NCBI RefSeq assembly: GCF_012843905.1 | Contig: NZ_JABAGC010000016.1 | Location: forward strand, 1-59,071 | Direction: 5' to 3' | Length of the DNA stretch: 59,071 nt | DNA from: Clostridium sp. SM-530-WT-3G | GTDB taxonomy: Bacteria > Bacillota > Clostridia > Clostridiales > Clostridiaceae | Program-made: the position numbers and the translations under genes | Shown here: positions 27,549-36,998 of the stretch, in pieces | Position numbering within the stretch: the stretch's first letter is position 1 | Layout of the letters: the number at the start of each line of letters is the position of its first letter | Notes under the pieces: generated by a model | Database searches by the model: none | Seen by the model: the letters and a program-made list of their open reading frames with translations, nothing else | What the model was told of the DNA's origin: nothing

Positions 27549-28894
27549 GGATACGGGATTGGCTAAAACCTGGAATTAGGGTTAAGCGATGGCTCGCATT
27601 TGGTGTATTTGGAATACTTTTAATTGCATTCGGATTTACAGAATTAGTTACTCATAGAGTTTATGATTTATATTATCAACTTTTTTATATATTTCTTAAT
27701 ATTACAGGAATATTTGTATTATATATATCAGTTACAGAAACTATGAAATCTGTAATAGCGCTTTTTAATAGAGGATATTTAAAGGTTTCATTAGACAGTA
27801 GAAAAATAGAAAGTTTAATATATGAAAAAAGACTTCTTGTAAAAGGACCTAAAATAGTAGTTATTGGGGGAGGAACAGGCCTTTCAACAATGCTTAGAGG
27901 ACTAAAATATTATACATCCAATATCACAGCAATAGTTACAGTTGGTGATGATGGAGGGGGTTCTGGTGATTTAAGAGAAGATTTAGGTATGCTTCCACCA
28001 GGTGATATAAGAAACTGTATATTAGCATTAGCAGATACAGAACCTATAATGGAAGATTTATTACAGTATAGATTTAAAGATGGAAGGTTAAAAAATCAGA
28101 GTTTTGGTAATTTATTTTTAGCAGCTATGGATGGAATTTCAGATAATTTTGAAGAAGCGGTTCAAAAAATGAGTTCAGTACTTGCAGTTACAGGCAAAGT
28201 AATTCCAGTTACCCTTGATAATATGCAGCTTGTGGCAAAACTTAAAAACGGAAATACTGTAATTGGTGAATCACAGATACCAGAAGAGGCTATAAAGCAA
28301 AATTCAAGAATAGAGGAATTAAAAATAATTCCTGAAGATGCAAAAGCATTAAAGGAGGCTCTTACTGCATTAAAAGAAGCAGATGCTATTGTTATGGGAC
28401 CTGGAAGCCTTTATACAAGTATAACATCTAACCTTTTAGTAAAAGACATAGCTAGAGCTGTAAGAAGAAGTAGCGCGTTAAAAATCTATATTTCTAATAT
28501 AATGACGCAGCCTGGAGAAACAACAGGATTTAAAGTATCAGACCATCTAAAAGTATTACTTAAATATGGCGGAAAAGATATAGTTGATTATGTAATTGTA
28601 AATACAGGTGAAATTACAGATGAATTAAAAGAAAAGTATCGTAAAGATGGTGCGGGAATTGTTGAAATTGATGAAGAGCGTATAAACAGCTTAGGAGTTA
28701 AAATAGTTGGTGAAAACCTGGTTAAAATAAAAAATGATACAGTAAAACATGATCCAGATAAATTAGCAGAAGTACTTGCTGATACTATTATGGAAAAGAA
28801 ACTTTTATATGATAAGAAAAAGATCATTGAGTATATGTATTTATCACAACGTATAAAAGAAAGAGTAAGACAAGAAAAAGGTGAAAAAGAGTAG
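27545..28894 (+). CDS. yvcK: YvcK family gluconeogenesis factor (CofD-like)
   Basis: A 449-residue protein with two N-terminal membrane helices (about 16-35 and 42-62) and a CofD/UPF0052 domain from about 100. Diagnostic motifs are [33 protein letters not shown] and GPGSLYTSI. YvcK proteins bind UDP-sugars and balance gluconeogenic growth and wall synthesis in Firmicutes. The N-terminal membrane anchor is a feature of clostridial members. It is coupled to rapZ by the ATGA overlap. Confidence 0.94.
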   Translation: MRIRDWLKPGIRVKRWLAFGVFGILLIAFGFTELVTHRVYDLYYQLFYIFLNITGIFVLYISVTETMKSVIALFNRGYLKVSLDSRKIESLIYEKRLLVKGPKIVVIGGGTGLSTMLRGLKYYTSNITAIVTVGDDGGGSGDLREDLGMLPPGDIRNCILALADTEPIMEDLLQYRFKDGRLKNQSFGNLFLAAMDGISDNFEEAVQKMSSVLAVTGKVIPVTLDNMQLVAKLKNGNTVIGESQIPEEAIKQNSRIEELKIIPEDAKALKEALTALKEADAIVMGPGSLYTSITSNLLVKDIARAVRRSSALKIYISNIMTQPGETTGFKVSDHLKVLLKYGGKDIVDYVIVNTGEITDELKEKYRKDGAGIVEIDEERINSLGVKIVGENLVKIKNDTVKHDPDKLAEVLADTIMEKKLLYDKKKIIEYMYLSQRIKERVRQEKGEKE

Positions 28895-28934
28895 CTTTTA
28901 AGATTAAATATTAATAGATAAGGAAGGAAATATG

Positions 28935-29879
28935 ATGTCATTTTCATCAAAAGTTAAAGGAGAAATATGTAGATATGTTGATATTTCTAAGGGTGAGGCG
29001 CTGGCAGAAATATCAGCTATAATGAAAGTAAGTGGAACGTTAGCTTTTAGTGGAAGTGGACTTAGTTTTAAGATGACCACAGAAAATCCCGCTAGTGCTA
29101 GATTGATATTTACTCTTTTAAAGGATCACTTTAATATCCATTCAAGATTAATGGTAAAGAAAAGTAATTCTCTAAAAAAGAATAATATATATATGGTAGT
29201 TATTTCTGAAGAAATGGGAGTAAGAGATTTACTTAGTGAGACTGGAATCTTAAGAGAGATAGATGGGATTATGAGTCTTGACTATAGAATAGAACCTCAT
29301 ATATTCGAAGATGATAACCTTAAAAGAGCATATATAAGAGGTGCATTTATAGGTGGTGGAAGTATAAGTAATCCAGAAAAAACCTACCATTTAGAATTTG
29401 TAACTCATAGTGAAGAGTATGCAAGAGATTTAAGTAGTCTTGTTAATACATTTAAGTTGAATTCAAAAGTTATTCAAAGAAAGAATAGTTTTATAGTTTA
29501 TATAAAGGAAGGCGAACAGATAGTTGACCTTCTTAATGTCATAGGAGCTCATACATCTTTATTAGAAGTTGAAAATATAAGGATTATGAAGGAAATGAGA
29601 AATAACGTAAATAGACTTGTAAACTGTGAAACAGCAAATTTATCTAAGACAGTAAATGCAGCTGTAAGACAAGTAGAAAGTATAAAGCTTATACAATCAC
29701 AAATAGGTCTTCAAAGACTGCCTGAAAACCTTAGAGAAGTAGCAGAATTAAGATTAAATTACCCAGATGAATCATTAAAAGAATTAGGTGAAATGCTTGA
29801 TCCACCAGTAGGAAAGTCAGGAATAAACCATAGATTAAGAAAAATAGAAAAGATAGCAGAAGAATTAAGAACAAATTAA
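28935..29879 (+). CDS. whiA: DNA-binding protein WhiA
   Basis: A 314-residue protein with an N-terminal degenerate LAGLIDADG-fold domain (RAYIRGAFIGGGSISNPEKTY near 135) and a C-terminal helix-turn-helix (about 225-310; RLPENLREVAELRLNYPDES). Bacterial WhiA lacks endonuclease activity and acts in cell division or sporulation control. Of two adjacent ATGs, 28935 has the better spacing from AGGAAGG. It is the last gene of the rapZ-yvcK-whiA group before a terminator. Confidence 0.95.
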   Translation: MSFSSKVKGEICRYVDISKGEALAEISAIMKVSGTLAFSGSGLSFKMTTENPASARLIFTLLKDHFNIHSRLMVKKSNSLKKNNIYMVVISEEMGVRDLLSETGILREIDGIMSLDYRIEPHIFEDDNLKRAYIRGAFIGGGSISNPEKTYHLEFVTHSEEYARDLSSLVNTFKLNSKVIQRKNSFIVYIKEGEQIVDLLNVIGAHTSLLEVENIRIMKEMRNNVNRLVNCETANLSKTVNAAVRQVESIKLIQSQIGLQRLPENLREVAELRLNYPDESLKELGEMLDPPVGKSGINHRLRKIEKIAEELRTN

Positions 29880-29980
29880 TAACTTTAAAATGGAAAAGGT
29901 AATTGAATTTCATGTAGAGAAAGTTAAAATGGTTATAGAACCATATATAGAATATAGTAAAACTTTAGATTTTATGTTTT

Positions 29981-30014
29981 GAAGATATCATAAGTGATAT
30001 CTTCTATTTTTTAT
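29981..30014 (+). terminator. Terminator downstream of whiA
   Basis: GAAGATATCA (29981-29990) pairs with TGATATCTTC (29995-30004) around TAAG, followed by TATTTTTTAT. The 316-base gap 29880-30195 also holds a 30-codon ORF (29890-29982) without a ribosome site and the dnaE promoter region. Confidence 0.8.
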
Positions 30015-30080
30015 AGAAAATTTACATATATAAATTTAGAAAAAGTAAAGCAAATTAATAAGGTAAATATGTAAATTAAA

Positions 30081-30114
30081 ATCTATATAAAAAAAATATA
30101 TAGATTGGTATAAT
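30081..30114 (+). promoter_or_regulatory. dnaE promoter with adjoining inverted repeat
   Basis: TGGTATAAT (30106-30114) is an extended -10. Just upstream, ATCTATATA (30081-30089) and TATATAGAT (30097-30105) form a 9-bp inverted repeat spanning the -35 to -10 space. It may be an operator or only an AT-rich hairpin. Confidence 0.4.
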
Positions 30115-30195
30115 GTAAAAGAATAAGTATAGAGTATTATGCTAAAAATAATATATTAAAAGTATAATAAATAAAAATATGAAGGGAGGAGTCAT

Positions 30196-32700
30196 ATGGA
30201 AGATAAGAAGAAATTCGTCCATCTTCATCTTCATACGGAATATAGTCTGTTAGATGGTTCTGGTAAGATAAAAAAGCTTATGAAACAAGCAAAAGAACTA
30301 GGAATGGATAGTATTGCAATAACAGATCATGGTGTAATGTATGGGCTTGTTGATTTCTTTAAGGCTGCTGAGGAAAATGGCATAAAAGCTATTTTAGGTT
30401 GTGAAGTTTATGTTGCTAAAAAATCTATGCATATAAAACAGCCAGATAAGGAAAATTCAACTCATCATTTAGTTCTGCTTGTAAAGAATGAAACTGGATA
30501 TGAAAATCTTATGAAGATAGTTTCCATGGCTTCAATTGAAGGATTTTATTATAAACCAAGGATTGATCATGATTACTTAAAAGAGCATAGTGAAGGTATT
30601 ATTGCACTAAGTGCATGTTTAGGTGGAGAAGTTCAATCATATGAACTTAATGATAATTATGAAAAAGCAAAGGAAACAGCACTTTTATATAAAGATATAT
30701 TCAAAGAAGGATTTTATTTAGAAATCCAAAACCATGGAATGGAGGAACAGAAGAAAGTAAATGAATTTAATATAAGGATATCTAAAGAAACAGGGATACC
30801 TTTAGTTGCTACTAATGATGTTCACTACATAAAAAGAGAAGACTCAAAATCTCATGATGTTCTTATGTGTATTCAAACTGCAAAGACAATAGATGATCCT
30901 AATAGAAGAAGATATCCTTCGGATCAGTTCTATTTAAAGTCTCCGGAAGAAATGTGGGATATGTTTTCGTATATTCCAGAAGCTCTTGAGAATACTGTCA
31001 AAATTGCAGAAGAATGTAACTATAGATACAAGTTCCACGAATCTAAGCTTCCTAAATTTCCACTTCCAGAGGGGGAGGATGATTCATATAAGTACCTTAG
31101 AGATACATGTTATATGGGACTTATTGATAGATATGATGTATTTAAAGAACTTAGAAATAAGGATTTAGATTATGATGAAGTTAATAAAATTGTGGAAAAC
31201 TCTTCAGATGCAAAGGAATTTGTGGATAGATTAGAGTATGAATTAGGAGTCATTAATCAAATGGGATATGTTGATTATTTTCTTATCGTATGGGATTTTA
31301 TTAAATTTGCATATGATAATGGAATACCAACAGGTCCTGGAAGAGGATGTTTCTTAGGCGATACACAAATATTAATGAGTAATGGAAGTACTAAAGATAT
31401 TAAAGATGTTAAGCAGGGGGAAGAAGTAATAACTGCTTTTGGAAATAGGTCTTTAGTTGAAACCTTGATGAAATATGATGTAGAAGAAGAAATTACAGTT
31501 ATCGAAGGTGCAAATGAGAAAGTTAAGTTAACATCAGACCATAAGATACTTGCAGTAAAAACTTCACCATGTACGAAGGAATGGAAAGATAGAAGTAAAC
31601 TTCCGGTAATATGTAGGAAAGAGTGCTCAATAAAGAAAAAATGCATAGATGCTCCATTTAATTCATATAAACCTGAATGGATTGAAGCTAATCAGCTTAA
31701 AGAAAATGATTTAATTTTATATCCAAGAGTAAAGGAAAATTATGAAGAAGTAGTTTATGATTTGTTAGAGTATGCTAAGAATGATGATTATTTAAAATAT
31801 GATGAAAATAGCATATGGTATGAAATTGGAGCCAATAAATTAGCAACAACTAAAATAAACAGATTTATAAGATTAGATAATAATTTATGCAAATTATATG
31901 GATACTTTATTGCAGAAGGATGGACCCATATAAATGCCAAATGTAGAACATATAAATTTGGATTTGGATTTAATAAAAAAGAAACTAATTATATTGAAGA
32001 AGTTCAGGCTTTAGTTGAAAAGATATTTGGAATACAGGGATATGTATTTATGCATAAAACTAAGGAATCTGCATCAGTAGAATTTAATTCTAAAGTAATA
32101 TGTGAATTTCTGAGAAGCCAATGTAATAAAGGAGCTAATAATAAGATAATACCATATGATATTATGTTAAAAGCATCCAATGAAGATTTAAAAGCTCTTA
32201 TATCTAATATGTTTAGAGGTGATGGAAGTTATTCTGATATAGAATGTAAATCATCATCATTTAGAATAAAATATACAACTACATCAATGGAACTTACAAG
32301 ACAGCTTAGAATGGCACTTAGTAGATTAGGATATTGGTCTACATTTAAAACTAGATTAAAAGAAGATGAAAATATGCATGATGAATACTCAGTTTTAGTG
32401 TCAGGAAAGCAATTATTAAGATGGAATGATGATTTTAAAGATTATCAAATACCAATAAGAAAACAAAAATTTTATAGAAATGATAGCTTCTATATGGATG
32501 ACAATTATTTTTATATAAAGATTAAGAGTACTAGAAAAGAAAAATATAAAGGTAGAGTATATGATATATCTGTTCCAGGTGATACATCTTATGTAGCCAA
32601 TTCAATGGCGGTACATAACAGTGCAGCTGGATCGATTGTAGCTTACACTTTAGGGATTACAAAGATAGACCCTATTCAATATAGTCTTATCTTTGAGCGT
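30196..32700 (+). CDS. dnaE: DNA polymerase III alpha subunit DnaE, exon 1 (contains intein)
   Basis: First of three coding segments of the replicative polymerase DnaE. It encodes the PHP domain (HLHLHTEYSLLDGSG at the start, AITDHGVMYG) and the beginning of the polymerase palm up to LIFER. Residues 385-808 are an intein, described separately. Without splicing, translation runs 8 codons into the group I intron and stops at 32722-32724. Joining 30196-32700, 33015-34104 and 35346-36616 keeps frame through all junctions. It gives 1621 codons, or 1197 residues after intein removal, a normal size for Firmicute DnaE. AAGGGAGGAG precedes the ATG. Confidence 0.95.
31348..32619 (+). mobile_element. 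DnaE intein with LAGLIDADG endonuclease domain
   Basis: A 424-residue in-frame insertion between GPGRG and SAAGS of the polymerase domain. It starts with Cys (CFLGDTQILMSNG, block A), has block B as LTSDHKILA, and ends in block F/G (VYDISVPGDTSYVANSMAVHN in the DNA frame) with the terminal His-Asn followed by Ser+1. All residues needed for class 1 protein splicing are visible. The middle holds two LAGLIDADG-type motifs, LYGYFIAEG and ISNMFRGDGS, separated by about 110 residues, so homing activity may persist. The host sequence either side is perfectly continuous after removal. Confidence 0.93.
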
Positions 32701-33014
32701 AAATTATTAAGATGCGCTGTTTAAATTGGGTGAATTGCTGGAAAGCTAAACTATAATAGCATGCTAATCAGCAGCCAAACCTAGGAATAGTAAATAAGTA
32801 CTAGGAAGGTTCAGAGACTAGAGAAATGAGTAACTAAGCAATAATTTTCTCCACGAGTGCCCAACATATTAAATAAGTTTTATTTTGTTATGAAAAGAAA
32901 AGGAGTTTATTTAATATGATGATATAGTCCAAACTGAGATAGAAATGACTATCTGATGAAAATGAGGGAAACCTCCAGAGCATGGAATAAAGAGTCCATG
33001 GTTAATAACTAATG
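32701..33014 (+). ncRNA. Group I intron 1 in dnaE, ORF-less
   Basis: A 314-nt self-splicing intron. Core elements in order: P (AATTGCTGGA, 32733), Q (AATCAGCAGCCAA, 32766), R (GGTTCAGAGACTA, 32808) and S (GATATAGTCC, 32921). The 5' site follows U32700: exon AGCGU pairs with guide GCGCU (32714-32718), giving the U-G pair. The intron ends in G33014. P10 pairs guide UUAAGA (32707-32712) with exon UCUUAA (33016-33021). P8 is a 12-bp stem (32865-32876 with 32907-32918), and a GAGG-GAAA-CCTC hairpin lies in P9. It carries no endonuclease gene. Confidence 0.94.
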
Positions 33015-34104
33015 TTCTTAAATCCTGAAAGAGTAAGTATGCCGGACATAGATAGTGATTTTTGCTACGAAAGAAGGCAAGAAGTAATTGATTATGTTGT
33101 ACGTAAGTATGGTAAAGATTGTGTATCTCAAATAATTACTTTCGGTACAATGGCAGCAAGACTTTGTATAAGAGATGTAGGAAGAGCTATGAATTATAGT
33201 TATTCTGAAGTTGATAAAATAGCAAAAATGATTCCAACTATGCTTGGAATTACAATAGAAAAAGCTCTTGATTTAAATCCAGAATTAAAAGCCGCTTATG
33301 ATAGTGATGAAAGAGTAAAAAATTTAATAGACGTTTCAATGGATTTGGAAGGTCTACCACGACATTCATCTACTCATGCAGCAGGTGTTGTTATATCATC
33401 TAAACCTCTTGTTGAGTATGTACCACTTCAAAAAAATGATGAAAGTATAGTAACTCAATTTGGCATGACGACACTGGAAGAATTAGGACTTTTAAAGATG
33501 GACTTCTTAGGTCTTAGAACACTTACAGTTATGAATGATGCCATAAAGATGGTAAAGAAAAATAGAGGAATAGATATAGATTTAGATAAAATAGATTTTG
33601 ATGATAAAGAAGTCTACAAGATGATTGGCGATGGTGATACAGCAGGAGTATTCCAGTTAGAATCTCCAGGAATGACTAATTTCATGAAGGAATTAAAGCC
33701 GGATAATCTTGAAGATATTATTGCAGGAATTTCTCTTTACAGACCAGGTCCAATGGCTGAAATACCAAGGTATATAGAGTGTAAGAGAAATCCAGATAAA
33801 GTAGAGTATGAAACTCCGGAGTTGGAAAGTATACTAAATGTTACCTATGGAGTAATGGTTTACCAGGAACAGGTAATGGAAATTGTTAGAAAACTTGCTG
33901 GATACTCTATGGGGCGTAGTGATATGGTTAGAAGAGCTATGTCTAAAAAGAAACATAAAGTAATGGAAGAGGAGCGAAAAAACTTTATTTATGGTATTGA
34001 AGAAGATGGTAAAGTAGTAGTTCCAGGATGTATTAGAAATGGTATAAGTGAAGAAATCGCAAATAAGATTTTTGATAACATGATGGATTTTGCAAGTTAT
34101 GCAT
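33015..34104 (+). CDS. dnaE: DnaE, exon 2 (catalytic core of the polymerase)
   Basis: The middle coding segment of DnaE begins TTCTTAAATCCTGAAAG (FLNPER), which continues LIFER of exon 1. It carries the metal-binding aspartates of the palm in MPDIDSDFCYERR, the FGTMAARLCIRDVGR segment and the long finger region down to FASYAF. A stand-alone reading would begin at an ATG (33012) that is actually the last three bases of intron 1. The last codon (Phe) is split: T34104 joins TC at 35346-35347. Unspliced translation stops at 34113-34115, 11 bases beyond the exon. Confidence 0.94.
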
Positions 34105-35345
34105 TCGTAAACTAAATATTTATTATATTTAAATTGGATAATGATAAAAATATATCATGAGGTGTATTTTTATTTATGACTAAGAATTATAACGAATTAT
34201 CTAATGAGGAGAAAAATAAAATAGTTGAATATTATTATAATAATAAAAATGTAAGTATGGATAACATTTCAAAAGAGATTAATATTTCTAGAAGAGCAGT
34301 TAGTAGAGTATTGAGGGAGAAAGGTATAAATACTAGATTAAAAAATAGATATTTATTAAATGATAATTATTTCAATGAAATTGATACGGAAGCAAAGGCA
34401 TATATTTTAGGATTTATTTATGCTGACGGTTTTGTTGGGGATGAAAAGTATAATAATATTGTTATTTCAATAAATGACTACGATATATTACAGTGGATGG
34501 CTAAAGAAATAGAGTTTACTGGAACTATACGAAATACTAAAAAGGGTGGATTTGAAAACTCAAAAAGTGGATATTCATTAAATTTTTCATCTAAAATAAT
34601 GGCTAATAGATTAAGAGAAATAGGGTTATATCCTAATAAATCTCTTACAATCTCAGAGCTACCCAAAATATCAAATGAATTAATGAGACATTTTGTTAGA
34701 GGATATTTTGATGGTGATGGAAGTATTTTGTTGTCTCACAATTCTAGTTACTATAGAAATGGCAATATAGTGAAGAAATATATTTATCCAACGTATAATT
34801 TTAGTATTTTAGGAACAGAAAATTTTCTGAAATCAATTGCTAAAGAAGCTAATTTTAACTATGCTAAAATAAGAGATACTAAGACGAAAGAAATTAAAAG
34901 TTTAAATATATGTGCTAAAAAGGAATTTGATAATATATTTAATTATCTTTATTTAAATTCAACTATAAAATTAGAACGAAAATATAATAAATGGAATGAA
35001 ATAAGGAGTGCCTTTGCAGAGCAATCTGTAAAGAAAATGAGGTGAATTGCGGGAAATGCCTTAGAGCCTTGAATACTAACTTAACATAGTGATATAGTTA
35101 GGGGCTTAGAATAATTAACTAAGGAGAAGTAAAAACGTCAAGGATTGGTTAATCCGCAGCCAAGTGACCTGGAAACAGGTTAAAGGTTCAGAGACTAGAT
35201 AAAGTAATCTAAGTGAAAAATAGATAATCATATGATGAAATATCCAAGAGTGCCTCATATCCTAATTATTTAGGATAATGATATAGTCCGATCTTTATAG
35301 AAATATAAAGTTTAAAGAGTAAATATCTTTAATACAACGTAAATG
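34105..35345 (+). ncRNA. Group I intron 2 in dnaE, encodes a homing endonuclease
   Basis: A 1241-nt intron with the same core consensus as intron 1: P (AATTGCGGGA, 35045), Q (AATCCGCAGCCAAG, 35151), R (GGTTCAGAGACTA, 35185) and S (GATATAGTCC, 35280). The exon end AUGCAU (34099-34104) pairs with guide GUGUAU (34162-34167), ending in a U-G pair. P10 is UCA (35346-35348) with UGA (34158-34160). The last intron base is G35345. The endonuclease ORF lies between P1 and the core, in the P2 region, and its stop touches element P. Confidence 0.93.
34176..35045 (+). CDS. Intron-encoded LAGLIDADG homing endonuclease with N-terminal HTH
   Basis: A 289-residue protein wholly inside group I intron 2. Residues about 1-58 look like a resolvase/AraC-type helix-turn-helix (NISKEINISRRAVSRVLREKGI). 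Residues 75-270 hold two LAGLIDADG motifs, AYILGFIYADGF and FVRGYFDGDGSI, so it should act as a monomer. Such enzymes cut intronless alleles and drive intron copying; some also help RNA folding. The ribosome site GAGGTG (34159-34164) overlaps the intron P1/P10 guide. No damage is seen, so it is probably functional. Confidence 0.9.
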   Translation: MTKNYNELSNEEKNKIVEYYYNNKNVSMDNISKEINISRRAVSRVLREKGINTRLKNRYLLNDNYFNEIDTEAKAYILGFIYADGFVGDEKYNNIVISINDYDILQWMAKEIEFTGTIRNTKKGGFENSKSGYSLNFSSKIMANRLREIGLYPNKSLTISELPKISNELMRHFVRGYFDGDGSILLSHNSSYYRNGNIVKKYIYPTYNFSILGTENFLKSIAKEANFNYAKIRDTKTKEIKSLNICAKKEFDNIFNYLYLNSTIKLERKYNKWNEIRSAFAEQSVKKMR

Positions 35346-36616
35346 TCAACAAATCCCATGCGGCTGCATATGCAGTTGTAGGTTATCAAACAGCATATTT
35401 AATGAAATACTTCCCAGTAGAAATGATTGCTGCAATGCTGAATTCAATAATGGGAACAACTGAAAAAGTTGCTCATTATATAAATATTGCAGAAGGAATG
35501 GGAATACAGGTGCTTCCTCCTGATGTAAATGAAAGTTTTTCAAGGTTTACAGTAAAGGGAGATAAAATAAGATTTGGAATGGCTGCTATTAAGAATGTAG
35601 GTGGAAATGTAGTAGATGCCATAGTAAAAGCTAGAGAAAACAAGGGGAAATTTGATTCACTAGTAGATTTTATAAACAAAATGGATCCTTCTGCTATAAA
35701 TAAGCGTGCAGTTGAATGTTTAATAAAAGCTGGTGCATTAGACAGATTTGATGTTTATAGATCAAAAATGCTTGCAGTACATGAAAAACTTATTGATAAT
35801 ATATCAAGTGATAAAAAGAGAAATATAGATGGACAAATAAGTCTTTTTGGAACTGAAGAGTTAAAGAATCCAGAAGTAAGATATCCAAATATAAATGAAT
35901 TTGATAAGCGTAATCTATTGTCTATGGAAAAGGAAATGACAGGTCTTTATATTACAGGGCATCCATTAGATGAATATGCAAAGAGCTTAAAGATTCAAAC
36001 TACAAATGAAATTTCAGATGTGTTGTCTGAACATGAATCATTGGATGAACAAATAGATACTTCTATAGATTCGTATAATAATGCAGAATTATTTAATAAA
36101 AATTCAAATAAACTTCAGGATAATGACCGTGTAATATTAGGTGGAATTCTGTCTTCAGTAAATCAGAAAGTTACTAGAAATAATACTATAATGGCATTCT
36201 TAACATTAGAAGATTTAAGTGGAACTATTGAAGTAATAGTATTTCCTAAAACTCTTGATAAGGTCAAAGATTTATGTGTTACAGATAGTCTTGTAGTGAT
36301 TAAAGGAAGAGTAAGTATTAAGGAAGATGAAGCACCTAAGCTTATATGTGAAACTATAGAGCCTTTAGAAAAAATAGATAATTCTAAAGTATACTTGAGA
36401 GCTGAAAATGAAATTGAGGCAAAAGAGTTAAATAGGCAGCTTAAACTACTTATAATAGATGAATATAAAGGCGATACGCCTATATATTTATGTGCAGTTA
36501 AAGAAAGACAAAAGTTTAGAGTACCGAGAGATAGATGGGTATCTCTTAATAGTGATGTTGTAAATGTACTAAAAGAAAAATTTGGAGAAGACAGTGTAAA
36601 AGTGTCGAAAGAATAA
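35346..36616 (+). CDS. dnaE: DnaE, exon 3 (C-terminal fingers, HhH and OB domains)
   Basis: The last coding segment of DnaE starts with the final two bases of a split Phe codon and then AAC AAA TCC CAT, giving NKSHAAAYAVVGYQTAYLMKY after FASYAF. It contains the finger end, the helix-hairpin-helix region (INKRAVECLIKAGALDRFD), an OB fold (VILGGILSSVNQKVTRNNTIMAF) and the C-terminal domain. No internal stop or frameshift occurs. An ATG at 35402 is only an internal Met. A strong terminator follows. Confidence 0.94.
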
Positions 36617-36617
36617 A

Positions 36618-36647
36618 AATGTAGGAATTTAATTCCTACATTTTTTT
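36618..36647 (+). terminator. Terminator after dnaE
   Basis: AATGTAGGAATT (36618-36629) and AATTCCTACATT (36631-36642) form a perfect palindromic stem followed by seven T residues. Confidence 0.9.
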
Positions 36648-36998
36648 GCAAATAAACAAAAATATTAAAAAACTAGGACTATAAAAGTTTGAGTGTTTTA
36701 TATAAAAATATGTTCTATTGGTTATAATAAAATAGTACCATAAGTAAGCTTAATAATAATTAAATAGTATATTACATTAAATACATTTGAATACCCTATT
36801 TAAAGAAAGAATATAGCACATAATAAATATTTAGAAAATTATGAGATTTTATTTTGGAATTATATTAAAAGTTGTTCAAATAACATTGATAATTAACGGA
36901 TTTTTATGTACAATAATTCTTGATTAATAAATTATGGTTATATTATGTACACAAGGGATTATTTTTGTCCCTCACCGGTATTTAAGGAGGAATATATT
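36648..36998 (+). other. Intergenic leader of pfkA
   Basis: A 351-base AT-rich gap with no ORF worth calling. It holds two direct copies of TATGTACA (36905-36912, 36944-36951), spaced 39 bases, and a small GGGA/TCCC hairpin (36955-36971) just before the ribosome site. No confident promoter or riboswitch class was identified. Confidence 0.4.

Noticed and set aside
28935..29879. WhiA as another homing endonuclease, because of its LAGLIDADG-like fold.
   Set aside because: Bacterial WhiA proteins keep the fold but are DNA-binding regulators, and gene order rapZ-yvcK-whiA is standard.
32697..33014. A simple frameshift or pseudogene in dnaE.
   Set aside because: The interruption has all group I intron core elements and precise splice-site pairings, and the exons rejoin without loss of residues.
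33012..34115. A separate short DnaE protein starting at ATG 33012.
   Set aside because: That ATG is the last three bases of intron 1, has no ribosome site, and the sequence continues exon 1 exactly.
36163..36651. Minus-strand open frame of 162 codons opposite the dnaE 3' end.
   Set aside because: It is antisense to well-conserved DnaE coding sequence, with Ser/Leu-rich low-complexity translation.
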